Positions 1 through 6,502 of a stretch of DNA of 64,000 nucleotides are shown in pieces (position 1 is the stretch's first letter; each line of letters begins with the position of its first letter). This stretch comes from Micavibrio sp. TMED2. Its GTDB lineage: Bacteria; Pseudomonadota; Alphaproteobacteria; TMED2. Made by a program: the position numbers and the translations under genes. The stretch spans positions 9,609 through 73,608 of the forward strand of contig NHBH01000009.1 of NCBI GenBank assembly GCA_002168225.1. The letters are read 5' to 3'. The notes under the pieces are model-generated. The model saw only the letters and a list, made by a program, of their open reading frames with translations. It had not been told where the DNA came from and did no database searches.

Positions 1-1103
1 TGCATCTGATCCCAGATCAGCTCATCACGTTCCGCCCGGTCGCGCTTGAGAGCCTGCCAGGCCGCAAACTCATGCTGCTTTTGCAGACGGGCGGCTTTGC
101 CGGTGACGCGGTCCCACAGGCCGCTTAGCCCCTTGCGAATATGCTGGGCGCGGGCCTGCCGCGCTTTGCGTTCTCGTGCCTCATGGGCTCGTTTTTGTCG
201 TTCCCGCTCGCGCCGTTGCCGTTGGGCCATCTCATCGGCCTTAGCCCGCCATACCGAGCGCTCTTCCTGATGCTCTTGCTTTAGCTCTTGTCGGTAACGG
301 TTAAGGCGCGGTGTCATCGCCGCGATGATCTCATGCTTGGCCTCATCGACGCTTGGCAGGTTGTCTGGATTGCCTATCCGCTCCTTGAGCGCCTTGGTCT
401 TCTGCCCGGACCAGCGAGACAGGGAATAAATCTCGCCGTCATGATCGACCGCGACATAGCCACGCCGATCACCCCGCGCCACGACAAAGCCACTATCCCG
501 TAGCGCCGCCTCAAACGCCTTACCGCCATCGGCTTGCTCCCAGCATTGTCGGAATAGCTGCTTGATTTCTCTGGGGTCACGATCATTGCGTCTGGCTTGC
601 TGCCATTCGGCGCGGGTGAAGCTGTCAGGGTTGCGCAAGGCCGGATCGCGCAGACCATCGGGTATCTGCCAGCCATGCTCCAGATACAGCTCGCGCGCGG
701 CTTCCTGCAAACGGTTCTTGAAGAAGGGCAGCGGCCTTGCCGTCATGGTCTCGGCATCAATGCGCGACCAAACCGCATGGGCATGGCGACGGCCTTCCTT
801 CTCATGGATGACAATGGCGCGCGGTTGCCCCTCAAGGCCGAGGCGCTTTTCAATAGCGTTTGTGGCTTCTTGAAAGCCTTCTGCTGGAACGATTTGATCT
901 TCTGGCGGGCTGAGGCTAAGCGAGAACAGGAATTGCCTGCACTGCGTGCCCTGGGCAATGGCGCGAGCCTCATCAAATGCCCCGGTCAGGTCATTGGCGA
1001 TAAAGCCGCGCAGCTCGACCAGATCAATATGCTCATTCTCCTGTTTCAGAAGATGAGACGCGAGGTTTCGGGCACCGCCCCGTTGGGAGCCTTTGAGGAT
1101 CAT
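1..1103 (-). CDS. Relaxase / mobilization nuclease (MobA/VirD2-like), partial
   Basis: This is the N-terminal part (about 367 codons) of a DNA-nicking relaxase that would start conjugative transfer by cleaving at an oriT and staying bound to the 5' end. The gene runs off the left edge, so its C-terminus is missing. I translated the minus strand from the ATG at 1103. The N-terminus has the GGARNLASHLL segment typical of this relaxase group. About 105 residues further in is RRHAHAVWSRI, the histidine cluster that binds the catalytic metal. The later part is rich in Arg, Lys and Glu and is probably helical. The start overlaps the stop of the MobC-like gene as ATGA, which implies translational coupling. 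No type IV secretion or coupling-protein gene is in the window, so the element could at best be mobilizable. Family assignment is strong; the exact MOB class is not decided. Confidence 0.88.
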   Translation of the reverse strand, partial: MILKGSQRGGARNLASHLLKQENEHIDLVELRGFIANDLTGAFDEARAIAQGTQCRQFLFSLSLSPPEDQIVPAEGFQEATNAIEKRLGLEGQPRAIVIHEKEGRRHAHAVWSRIDAETMTARPLPFFKNRLQEAARELYLEHGWQIPDGLRDPALRNPDSFTRAEWQQARRNDRDPREIKQLFRQCWEQADGGKAFEAALRDSGFVVARGDRRGYVAVDHDGEIYSLSRWSGQKTKALKERIGNPDNLPSVDEAKHEIIAAMTPRLNRYRQELKQEHQEERSVWRAKADEMAQRQRRERERQKRAHEARERKARQARAQHIRKGLSGLWDRVTGKAARLQKQHEFAAWQALKRDRAERDELIWDQM

Positions 1104-1537
1104 GGTGTGAGCCTCAGGCTATTGCTAGCTTCCCCGGCAAAGGTCTGCGACAGGCTTTGCGATGGCTGGGCTGCATTATCCGGTATGCGGTGCCCCAAAG
1201 CCTGCAACAGCATGAGCCGCATGGCCGTCACATCATCACAGGCACGGGTGATTTGCCGCTCGGTATCGGGCATCAGATGCAAAATGCCGCTATCAGCCGC
1301 TTGCGCCAGATGATCCAGATTGGCCTTCAATCGGGATGCGCCGAGCTGGGCCAGCAGTTTACCCAGCAGCACCGTATCCTGAACCGGTGACTTGCGCCGC
1401 CGCTTGCGTGGCACATCATCGCCGAACAGCCGGTCCTTCACATAGGCAGAAAGCGATTGTCCGCCAGCATCCCGGATCAGGCGTTGTTTTTCTTCAAAGG
1501 TTAGGCGGAGAGAGAATGGTGGTTCGCGCTTGCTCAT
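1100..1537 (-). CDS. MobC-like relaxosome accessory protein
   Basis: A 145-residue basic protein just upstream of, and ATGA-coupled to, the relaxase. The N-terminus (FSLRLTFEEKQRLIRDAGG, then LSAYVKDRLF) has the ribbon-helix-helix-like pattern of MobC-type accessory proteins, which bind near oriT and help the relaxase open the nick site. A basic stretch (PRKRRRK) follows near residue 45. The rest (LGKLLAQLGASRLKANLDHLA, about residues 58-77) is helical, as in MobC. Its own start overlaps the stop of the small acidic ORF before it, so the three genes form a tight operon. The role is inferred from position and N-terminal pattern; the C-terminus is not distinctive. Confidence 0.75.
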   Translation of the reverse strand: MSKREPPFSLRLTFEEKQRLIRDAGGQSLSAYVKDRLFGDDVPRKRRRKSPVQDTVLLGKLLAQLGASRLKANLDHLAQAADSGILHLMPDTERQITRACDDVTAMRLMLLQALGHRIPDNAAQPSQSLSQTFAGEASNSLRLTP

Positions 1538-1752
1538 GACGGACCTCCCATTTTGGGAGAGGGCCGTTTGCTGCGGCGCGTCAGATCGTCGGGGTCGTCA
1601 TCTTCGATATCATCATCGTCAAAGTCGTCTTCTGACTTTGAAAGTGCTTCTAATTCAACGCTCCAATCGGCTAGGATTTCGAAAACGCGGTTCGAAGCAT
1701 TCGCCTCCAAGCGCGCCATTATTTCAATTGGTGCACTTGAGTTTCTCCGCAA
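1534..1752 (-). CDS. Small acidic protein of unknown function, first gene of the mob operon
   Basis: An ORF of up to 72 residues with a strongly acidic middle (an Asp/Glu run after residue 40) and a basic tail (RRSKRPSPK). I do not recognise a family. It overlaps the MobC-like start as ATGA, which argues that it is translated. The start is uncertain. A TTG at 1752 has a GGTGA sequence 7 bases upstream; an ATG at 1719 has no clear ribosome site. The TTG start lies only 30 bases past the last degenerate CRISPR repeat, so the promoter of this operon must lie within, or be supplied by, the trailer end of the array. It might regulate the relaxosome, but nothing in its sequence shows this. Confidence 0.5.
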   Translation of the reverse strand: MRRNSSAPIEIMARLEANASNRVFEILADWSVELEALSKSEDDFDDDDIEDDDPDDLTRRSKRPSPKMGGPS

Positions 1753-1781
1753 TCTGGTTTCACCAAGGTTACTGGATCGGA

Positions 1782-1817
1782 TTGTAATTCGGGCTGAGAC
1801 TTTTCAGCCTGAGGCTC
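1782..1817 (-). repeat. Degenerate terminal (trailer-end) CRISPR repeat
   Basis: This 36-base segment aligns base for base with the consensus but differs at about 10 positions. Its hairpin arms have changed together: GGCTGA on one side and TCAGCC on the other, so a stem can still form with a changed sequence. Degeneration at this end marks the oldest, leader-distal end. A 37-base spacer separates it from the next repeat (1855-1890). Confidence 0.9.
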
Positions 1818-4413
1818 TCGGCGTGCTGTTTTTGACGGCTGGCGTCGATGTGCAGCTTCAATTAGGCTCAGGCTTTTGGGCCTGAGGCTCTGCCTTTTCG
1901 CTGACCGTCTCGGCCTCATCAACCCAGCGCTTCAATTGGGCTCAGGCTTTTGGGCCTGAGGCTCTGGGGCTTTCACTGTCCGCGCGGCTGGCGTCACTGG
2001 AGCTTCAATTGGGCTCAGGCTTTTGGGCCTGAGGCTCCCCGGCTTCACGATCCCATTGCACCGCCCGGACACCGGGGCTTCAATTGGGCTCAGGCTTTTG
2101 GGCCTGAGGCTCTGCGCACCCGCGCCTGGTCACCCTGATAGACAACATCGCTTCAATTGGGCTCAGGTTTTTGGGCCTGAGGCTCCTGGGACACGCAGCC
2201 AGAACAACAGGAGATGTGATTATGCTTCAATTGGGCTCAGGCTTTTGGGCCTGAGGCTCTTGCTCAACGCGGCGGCGGGTGTCGGTGTCCATGGCTTTGC
2301 TTCAATTGGGCTCAGGCTTTTGGGCCTGAGGCTCGGCGTCGCTTGGGATCACATAGGGCAATTTTACCGTGCGCTTCAATTGGGCTCAGGCTTTTGGGCC
2401 TGAGGCTCCGCCAGGAACGGGATCACCGTATCGTGCTGGTTCATCAACTCGCTTCAATTGGGCTCAGGCTTTTGGGCCTGAGGCTCGGTCCTGCACGGAT
2501 AATGCACTAGGCTTGCCATCAGTGGCTTCAATTGGGCTCAGGCTTTTGGGCCTGAGGCTCTTTGCACAAAATGGCTGTATTTTCCATTTATTCCGCGCTT
2601 CAATTGGGCTCAGGCTTTTGGGCCTGAGGCTCATCGGCAATGCCGTCGAGCATTATCGCAAGCATGGACAGCTTCAATTGGGCTCAGGCTTTTGGGCCTG
2701 AGGCTCCCGCACGCCCAGCGGCCAGTCCACCAAATTTCATGATCCGAGCTTCAATTGGGCTCAGGCTTTTGGGCCTGAGGCTCGTGGCCGTCCTAGCAAG
2801 GCTTGGTTGAACCGATGAGTGGCTTCAATTGGGCTCAGGCTTTTGGGCCTGAGGCTCTATGCTATGCGACAGTGGCGGCGACCTTATTGCATCGCTTCAA
2901 TTGGGCTCAGGCTTTTGGGCCTGAGGCTCGCCGCCATCCTGATCCTTACCGATCCACATACATCACGGCTTCAATTGGGCTCAGGCTTTTGGGCCTGAGG
3001 CTCCGGCGCTCCACACAGCCACGGCACTGGCCGGATGACACAGCTTCAATTGGGCTCAGGCTTTTGGGCCTGAGGCTCGCTATCACAGGCATTTGGCTCT
3101 GGCATCGTTCGCGCCGCTTCAATTGGGCTCAGGCTTTTGGGCCTGAGGCTCCCTGCACGCTTGTTGCCAAGCACTGATGATGCAGCCAGCGCTTCAATTG
3201 GGCTCAGGCTTTTGGGCCTGAGGCTCTCGGCTAGCGAGGTGATAAACTGCCGGTGTGTCGCAGCTTCAATTGGGCTCAGGCTTTTGGGCCTGAGGCTCTG
3301 CCAATGCGACTTATGCTGGATATTGTGAAGACAACTTGCTTCAATTGGGCTCAGGCTTTTGGGCCTGAGGCTCCTTGGTGCTTCTCAACAGGAGATCGAG
3401 AAGTTAACACGGCTTCAATTGGGCTCAGGCTTTTGGGCCTGAGGCTCGGGGCGTTTCCACATGAGCTTGCCATTGCAGGCTTCGTAGCTTCAATTGGGCT
3501 CAGGCTTTTGGGCCTGAGGCTCGCCGACAAAGGAGAGACACGAATATCTGGAAGCGGCTGCAGCTTCAATTGGGCTCAGGCTTTTGGGCCTGAGGCTCGA
3601 TACTACATAATAACCTCCCTTAAAAAGGATCAGAAAGGCTTCAATTGGGCTCAGGCTTTTGGGCCTGAGGCTCATGAGGCTTAGCATTGTGGTTGGTGTC
3701 TTTCTGTTATGCTTCAATTGGGCTCAGGCTTTTGGGCCTGAGGCTCATGAGGCTGTTCGTGAGCTTGTTTGCCCATAACACCTAAGCTTCAATTGGGCTC
3801 AGGCTTTTGGGCCTGAGGCTCGCACGGCCCGCACCATCTCCATCTGCGCTGCCACATGGCTTCAATTGGGCTCAGGCTTTTGGGCCTGAGGCTCCACCGC
3901 AAGAACCTCCGTCGATAACAGCAAAGCTTGGGCTTCAATTGGGCTCAGGCTTTTGGGCCTGAGGCTCGTCGTCACCTTTTCCCGCCTGAAGTGCTTTGCT
4001 TGCACGGCTTCAATTGGGCTCAGGCTTTTGGGCCTGAGGCTCTCCTACGAAAAGAAATGATTGAAGAACTGAAAAGTACTCGCTTCAATTGGGCTCAGGC
4101 TTTTGGGCCTGAGGCTCTAGTGGAATGCTCTGATCTAACTGCTGGATATGAGTAGGCTTCAATTGGGCTCAGGCTTTTGGGCCTGAGGCTCGAGACTTCG
4201 AGACTGCCGCTCGGGAGATGCTCGATAGTGCTTCAATTGGGCTCAGGCTTTTGGGCCTGAGGCTCGAGTGAAATTCACACCAGACGGCAGCGAGCCTTGC
4301 AGGCTTCAATTGGGCTCAGGCTTTTGGGCCTGAGGCTCTAGTCCATCACCAGCAGTTCTATCTGCCTGTGCAAACGAGCTTCAATTGGGCTCAGGCTTTT
4401 GGGCCTGAGGCTC
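1782..4413 (-). CRISPR. CRISPR array, 36 repeats and 35 spacers, type I-G context
   Basis: A 36-base repeat recurs every 72-78 bases. On the plus strand it starts GCTTCAATTGGGCTCAGG and ends CTTTTGGGCCTGAGGCTC. Spacers are 36-42 bases. The repeats at 1929-4413 are identical except one at 2150-2185 with a single C to T change. The repeat at 1855-1890 has one change (A at position 10), and the outermost at 1782-1817 is badly degenerate. On the minus strand the repeat ends ATTGAAGC, close to the usual ATTGAAAC 5' tag of crRNAs, and it contains the CTCAGGC/GCCTGAG hairpin. Degenerate repeats at the left end and the cas genes on the same strand agree: transcription runs right to left with the leader after 4413. 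Csb2, which carries the Cas6-like part, should process it. Long ORFs across the array simply translate the repeats. Confidence 0.99.
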
Positions 4414-4726
4414 TGCCCCGGGGGTATGTCGCTGGGCGGGCGGCGAAAAGGCCGCTCGGTGCGAGCGCTGTCCCGAAGGCGTGTGTCATTAAACCAGTCC
4501 AACAACGAATACTTCCGATCATAGCATGAAATGCCTTGTCGAACAGATGTTTGGGGTCATGCGAGCGGTCCCGGGGGAAATCTCACCATCGGATCGCCCG
4601 CATTTGTGGGGGCAGTTGGACAGCGTGTCGTCAATGCGGTGTCCGGGTGGTGCCGTTCATCCGGATCGGTGACGGAAATTATAGCCTGTCCTGCTGTCTG
4701 ACGGGCAGAAAAATTCAGATAATAAT
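4414..4726 (-). promoter_or_regulatory. Leader-side flank of the array, no gene seen
   Basis: About 310 bases between the newest repeat and the stop of the broken cas4. By orientation this should hold the leader and promoter of the pre-crRNA. The 75 bases next to the array are GC-rich, while 4488-4540 and 4676-4735 are more AT-rich. I see no ORF with a good start and no trace of cas1 or cas2 coding sequence. The segment ends in a tandem 12-base repeat (AATTCAGATAAT, then AATTCAGATAAC, 4712-4735) exactly where cas4 is cut off. GTCCAACAACG at 4497-4507 recurs beside the solo repeat at 6423-6433. Confidence 0.5.
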
Positions 4727-4735
4727 TCAGATAAC
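4712..4735. repeat. Tandem 12-base direct repeat at the cas4 breakpoint
   Basis: AATTCAGATAAT (4712-4723) is followed directly by AATTCAGATAAC (4724-4735). The stop codon of the truncated cas4 falls inside the second copy. Short tandem duplications are common scars of deletion or insertion, so this may mark where the Cas4 C-terminus, cas1 and cas2 were lost. Confidence 0.6.
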
Positions 4736-5335
4736 GACGGGTTTTCGCTCGATCGGCTGAAAGGGTTTGCCGAGGGATTCGACAGCAATGTCGATCCGGT
4801 CGGCGGGGCCGAGGTCGAGGATCAGGGCCTGGGCGCAGAGCTGTACCCGTTCCGGCTCATGCGCGCCTTTCTCCCGGTGCGGACGCTTGCCGCGCTTGTA
4901 ATCAACCGGCGCGACCATGCCGTCCTCGATTTCCAGCAGGTCGATCTTCGCCACCAGCCCGAGGCTGTGGCTGCCCAGCTCGACCGAACGGGTCTGCATC
5001 CGGTCCGGCGTGCCGGTGGTGTCTTTCCCGTTATCCGCATTGGCTCCGGTGTCAGCGTTGGCGGGGTCTAGGTCGGCGGCGGGCGGCAGCTTGCCCTTGC
5101 CTTGATCGACCCGGCGGTGACGGCGGGTGCCGTCGGCGGTGTCCGCGCTCTCGGCCCATTGCCCCTCGACCCATTCGAGATAGGCGAGGCGCGGGCAATA
5201 CACCCATTCATTGACCATGCGTGCCGGAACCAGCAGGTCATCGCTCGCCACCGGCGGCGCGGGCAGCGCCAGCGTGAACTGTTCCTGCATGTGATGGTCG
5301 GCGGCCGCCCCGCCCGGCAATGTCTCCCCGGACAT
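4727..5335 (-). pseudogene. cas4: Truncated Cas4-Cas1 fusion, Cas4 nuclease core only
   Basis: The 202-residue product matches the N-terminal part of the Cas4-Cas1 fusions typical of type I-G systems. It has VNEWVYCPRLAYLEWVEG with the first Fe-S cysteine, RRHRRVD, GLVAKIDLLE, APVDYKRGK and ERVQLCAQALIL, which are the RecB-like nuclease motifs. After that point family similarity stops. The last roughly 28 residues (ending ERKPVVI) do not resemble Cas4, the three C-terminal cysteines are missing, and the whole Cas1 domain is gone. Normally Cas4 trims prespacers and Cas1 with Cas2 integrates them beside the leader. This remnant therefore should not support acquisition, though a Cas4 core might still fold. 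It lies 1.17 kb from the rest of the cas operon, on the same strand. The start is uncertain (ATG 5335 or 5290), with no strong ribosome site. Confidence 0.82.
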
Positions 5336-5381
5336 GCAGACATATTAGCACAAACTGATGCGATCGGGAATGTGTTAGGGG

Positions 5382-5453
5382 GCTGCTCGAGAGGTTTGGG
5401 ACATTCGATTAAGGGATCCACTAATCGACTATCTTCAATGAGGCTCGAGCAGC
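5382..5453. repeat. Nested inverted repeats upstream of cas4 remnant
   Basis: GCTGCTCGAG (5382-5391) is the exact reverse complement of CTCGAGCAGC (5444-5453). Inside it, TCGATTA (5405-5411) pairs with TAATCGA (5422-5428) across 10 bases centred on GGATCC. The whole 72-base block could form a cruciform or act as a double operator. It lies between the cas4 remnant and the micro-ORF unit and could serve either. Confidence 0.6.
5433..5446. repeat. Shrunken CRISPR-repeat remnant
   Basis: CTTCAATGAGGCTC joins bases 2-8 of the repeat (CTTCAAT) directly to its last seven (GAGGCTC), as if the hairpin had been cut out. Fourteen matching bases inside a cas locus are unlikely by chance, but the origin is inferred. 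Confidence 0.5.
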
Positions 5454-5456
5454 GAC

Positions 5457-5485
5457 ATGACGGTCTCAGAAAAAAGTCTTATAGT
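5457..5485 (+). promoter_or_regulatory. Candidate sigma-70 promoter for the micro-ORF
   Basis: ATGACG at 5457-5462 (four of six against TTGACA) and TATAGT at 5480-5485 (five of six against TATAAT) are separated by exactly 17 bases. Transcription would start near 5492, shortly before the ribosome site of the micro-ORF. Confidence 0.45.
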
Positions 5486-5509
5486 CAATTAGAGGATTTT
5501 AAAGGAGTA

Positions 5510-5545
5510 ATGATGTCTTGTAATCATGAGGTCGGCGCACCATAA
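5510..5545 (+). CDS. Candidate 11-residue micro-ORF with strong ribosome site
   Basis: The ORF reads MMSCNHEVGAP and stops. A near-perfect ribosome site (AAAGGAG, 5501-5507) lies just before the first ATG; a second ATG follows at once. A promoter-like pair sits upstream (5457-5485) and a perfect 11-bp hairpin begins 8 bases after the stop, so the whole unit is about 90 bases of RNA. Such a unit could be a leader peptide, a small toxic RNA of the CreT kind, or a decayed gene start. Tiny toxin RNAs paired with crRNA-like antitoxins (CreTA) are known inside cas loci, and a solo repeat lies nearby at 6371. I see no tandem rare arginine codons like those of the first described CreT, so the link is only contextual. 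Confidence 0.35.
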   Translation: MMSCNHEVGAP

Positions 5546-5553
5546 TTAAAAAT

Positions 5554-5581
5554 GCCGGGCGGAGGTGACACTCCGCCCGGC
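5554..5581. terminator. Perfect 11-bp GC-rich hairpin
   Basis: GCCGGGCGGAG (5554-5564), a 6-base loop, then CTCCGCCCGGC (5571-5581). On the minus strand it is followed by ATTTTTAATT, so it should end transcripts arriving from the right, including read-through from the cas operon. On the plus strand there is no T run, but it would close the micro-ORF transcript structurally. Confidence 0.65.
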
Positions 5582-5704
5582 GAAACCTAGGCCCTCCAGT
5601 GTCTGCTGAAGGTTCTTGGCTGCTTTGCAAGCATTGATAGATGTAGCAGTTTTTGAGCCGAAAACAAATTGGAGGGTCATTTTTTCTAACCAAAGAGGTT
5701 AATA

Positions 5705-5992
5705 ATGACCCAAGAAATTCGAATAGACTGCATAAACAAAAACGACCGTCATGACCCAACCGAACGTATTGAGCGGGTCGGCGGCAGGAATGCCGATGGC
5801 AGATGGTGGAATCTATTGCTTGATCAAGCAATAGCAGGAGCAGAGAGCGGGCGTTGGCGCTTCTTTGTCCAGCAGGGCGGCCAGAAGGCCTATGTCGTGG
5901 TTGCTGTCAGCCGTTCAGGGCGCAAGTATCTGAAAACCGAGGCTGATGGCTACGAACCCAACAACCTGCTCTCCCTGCCGGAGTGTCTGTAA
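5705..5992 (+). CDS. DUF3892-family small protein
   Basis: A 95-residue protein that fits the DUF3892 pattern through its whole length: a start of the IDCINKNDRHDPTERI type, then VGGRNADGRWW, a helix around AIAGAESG, WRFFVQQGG, and the conserved end YLKTEADGYEPNNLLSLPEC. The family has no established function; members are small soluble proteins, often near mobile or defence genes. AAAGAGG sits 8-9 bases before the ATG. The stop overlaps the next start as TAATG, so the two are co-translated. The pair points against the cas genes and sits between the cas4 remnant and the nuclease, flanked by related GC-rich hairpins (5554-5581 and 6212-6236). That suggests it was inserted as a unit. Confidence 0.8.
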   Translation: MTQEIRIDCINKNDRHDPTERIERVGGRNADGRWWNLLLDQAIAGAESGRWRFFVQQGGQKAYVVVAVSRSGRKYLKTEADGYEPNNLLSLPECL

Positions 5993-6192
5993 TGGCGCGG
6001 CGGCGGGTGAGTCCGCGACTGACCCTTGAGGATGCGATTGAGATCTGGCGGCGGTCCTGGTTGGGTGAGTTCCAGCATGATATCGCGGCGGCTTTTCGGG
6101 TCAATCAGGGGCGGGTCAGTGAAATTCTGACCGGCAAGCGGTTTCCGGAGGCCAGAAAACTGGCACAGGGCGGTCCGGTCGATCTGGACTGA
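5992..6192 (+). CDS. Small helix-turn-helix protein
   Basis: A 66-residue protein. The segment TLEDAIEIWRR, then EFQHDIAAAF, RVNQGRVSEILTGKRF reads as a helix-turn-helix of the Xre/Cro type: helix, turn at the VNQG, and recognition helix. It probably binds DNA as a dimer and may control this gene pair, the solo-repeat region or the cas operon. I chose the ATG at 5992 because it overlaps the stop of the DUF3892 gene (TAATG); a GTG at 5983 is also in frame. Nothing beyond the HTH is present. Confidence 0.7.
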   Translation: MARRRVSPRLTLEDAIEIWRRSWLGEFQHDIAAAFRVNQGRVSEILTGKRFPEARKLAQGGPVDLD

Positions 6193-6211
6193 TGCCCCGT
6201 GAACAATCCTG

Positions 6212-6236
6212 CCGCCCGGCTGACATTGCCGGGCGG
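6212..6236. terminator. 9-bp GC-rich hairpin after the DUF3892-HTH pair
   Basis: CCGCCCGGC (6212-6220), a 7-base loop, GCCGGGCGG (6228-6236), 20 bases after the HTH stop. There is no T run, so its strength as a terminator is uncertain. Its arms are the same words as the hairpin at 5554-5581 in the opposite order, and TGCCGGGCGGTAGTGA here is 14/16 identical to TGCCGGGCGGAGGTGA at 5553. Confidence 0.55.
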
Positions 6237-6370
6237 TAGTGATCGGATTTATGCTTTTGAAGTGGGGGTGTTGGCGTTTCCAGATGAGATGACCATTGCC
6301 GGTTTCATAGCTTAAATACGGCTCTGGCAATTGTCTTCTCTTGATATTCCTGACCCTTGCCACCGGTGCG

Positions 6371-6406
6371 ACTTCAATTAGCCTCAGGCTTTTCGGCCTG
6401 AGGCTC
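6371..6406 (-). repeat. Solo CRISPR-like repeat between cas genes
   Basis: A 36-base segment matches the array consensus except at positions 1, 10, 12 and 24. The changes at 10 and 12 lengthen the hairpin: AGCCTCAGGC (6380-6389) and GCCTGAGGCT (6396-6405) pair perfectly over 10 bp with a TTTTCG loop, a better stem than that of the array repeat. No second repeat occurs within 80 bases on either side. Retained pairing suggests selection, as in single-repeat crRNA-like regulators (CreA or CreR kind), but a relic of an older array is also possible. The rest of the 6193-6502 gap holds no gene. Confidence 0.8.
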
Positions 6407-6502
6407 TTGGGGAAGTGAACTGGTCCAACAACGTGTTGTTCGGCTTGTGGTGTGCCTGCCGGGGTGATTGCTGTTTATCGGCGGTATATCAATTCGACAG
6501 GG

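Noticed and set aside
1721-1756. A further degenerate repeat left of 1782, suggested by TTCAATTGG at 1723-1731
   Set aside because: Only nine bases match, the hairpin half is absent and the spacing (25-base gap) does not fit the array period.
1950-4155. Several ORFs of 60-143 codons with recurring FNWAQAFGPEA or SIGLRLLGLRL segments
   Set aside because: They translate the CRISPR repeat in two frames; they have no ribosome sites and are interrupted by spacers.
5533-5545. Match between the guide side of the solo repeat (CGCACC) and the end of the micro-ORF
   Set aside because: Only six bases match, outside the promoter. This is too short to support a CreA-like targeting claim.
4414-5704. cas1 or cas2 fragments near the leader
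   Set aside because: No frame shows Cas1 or Cas2 motifs; the remaining ORFs are antisense to cas4 or lack starts.
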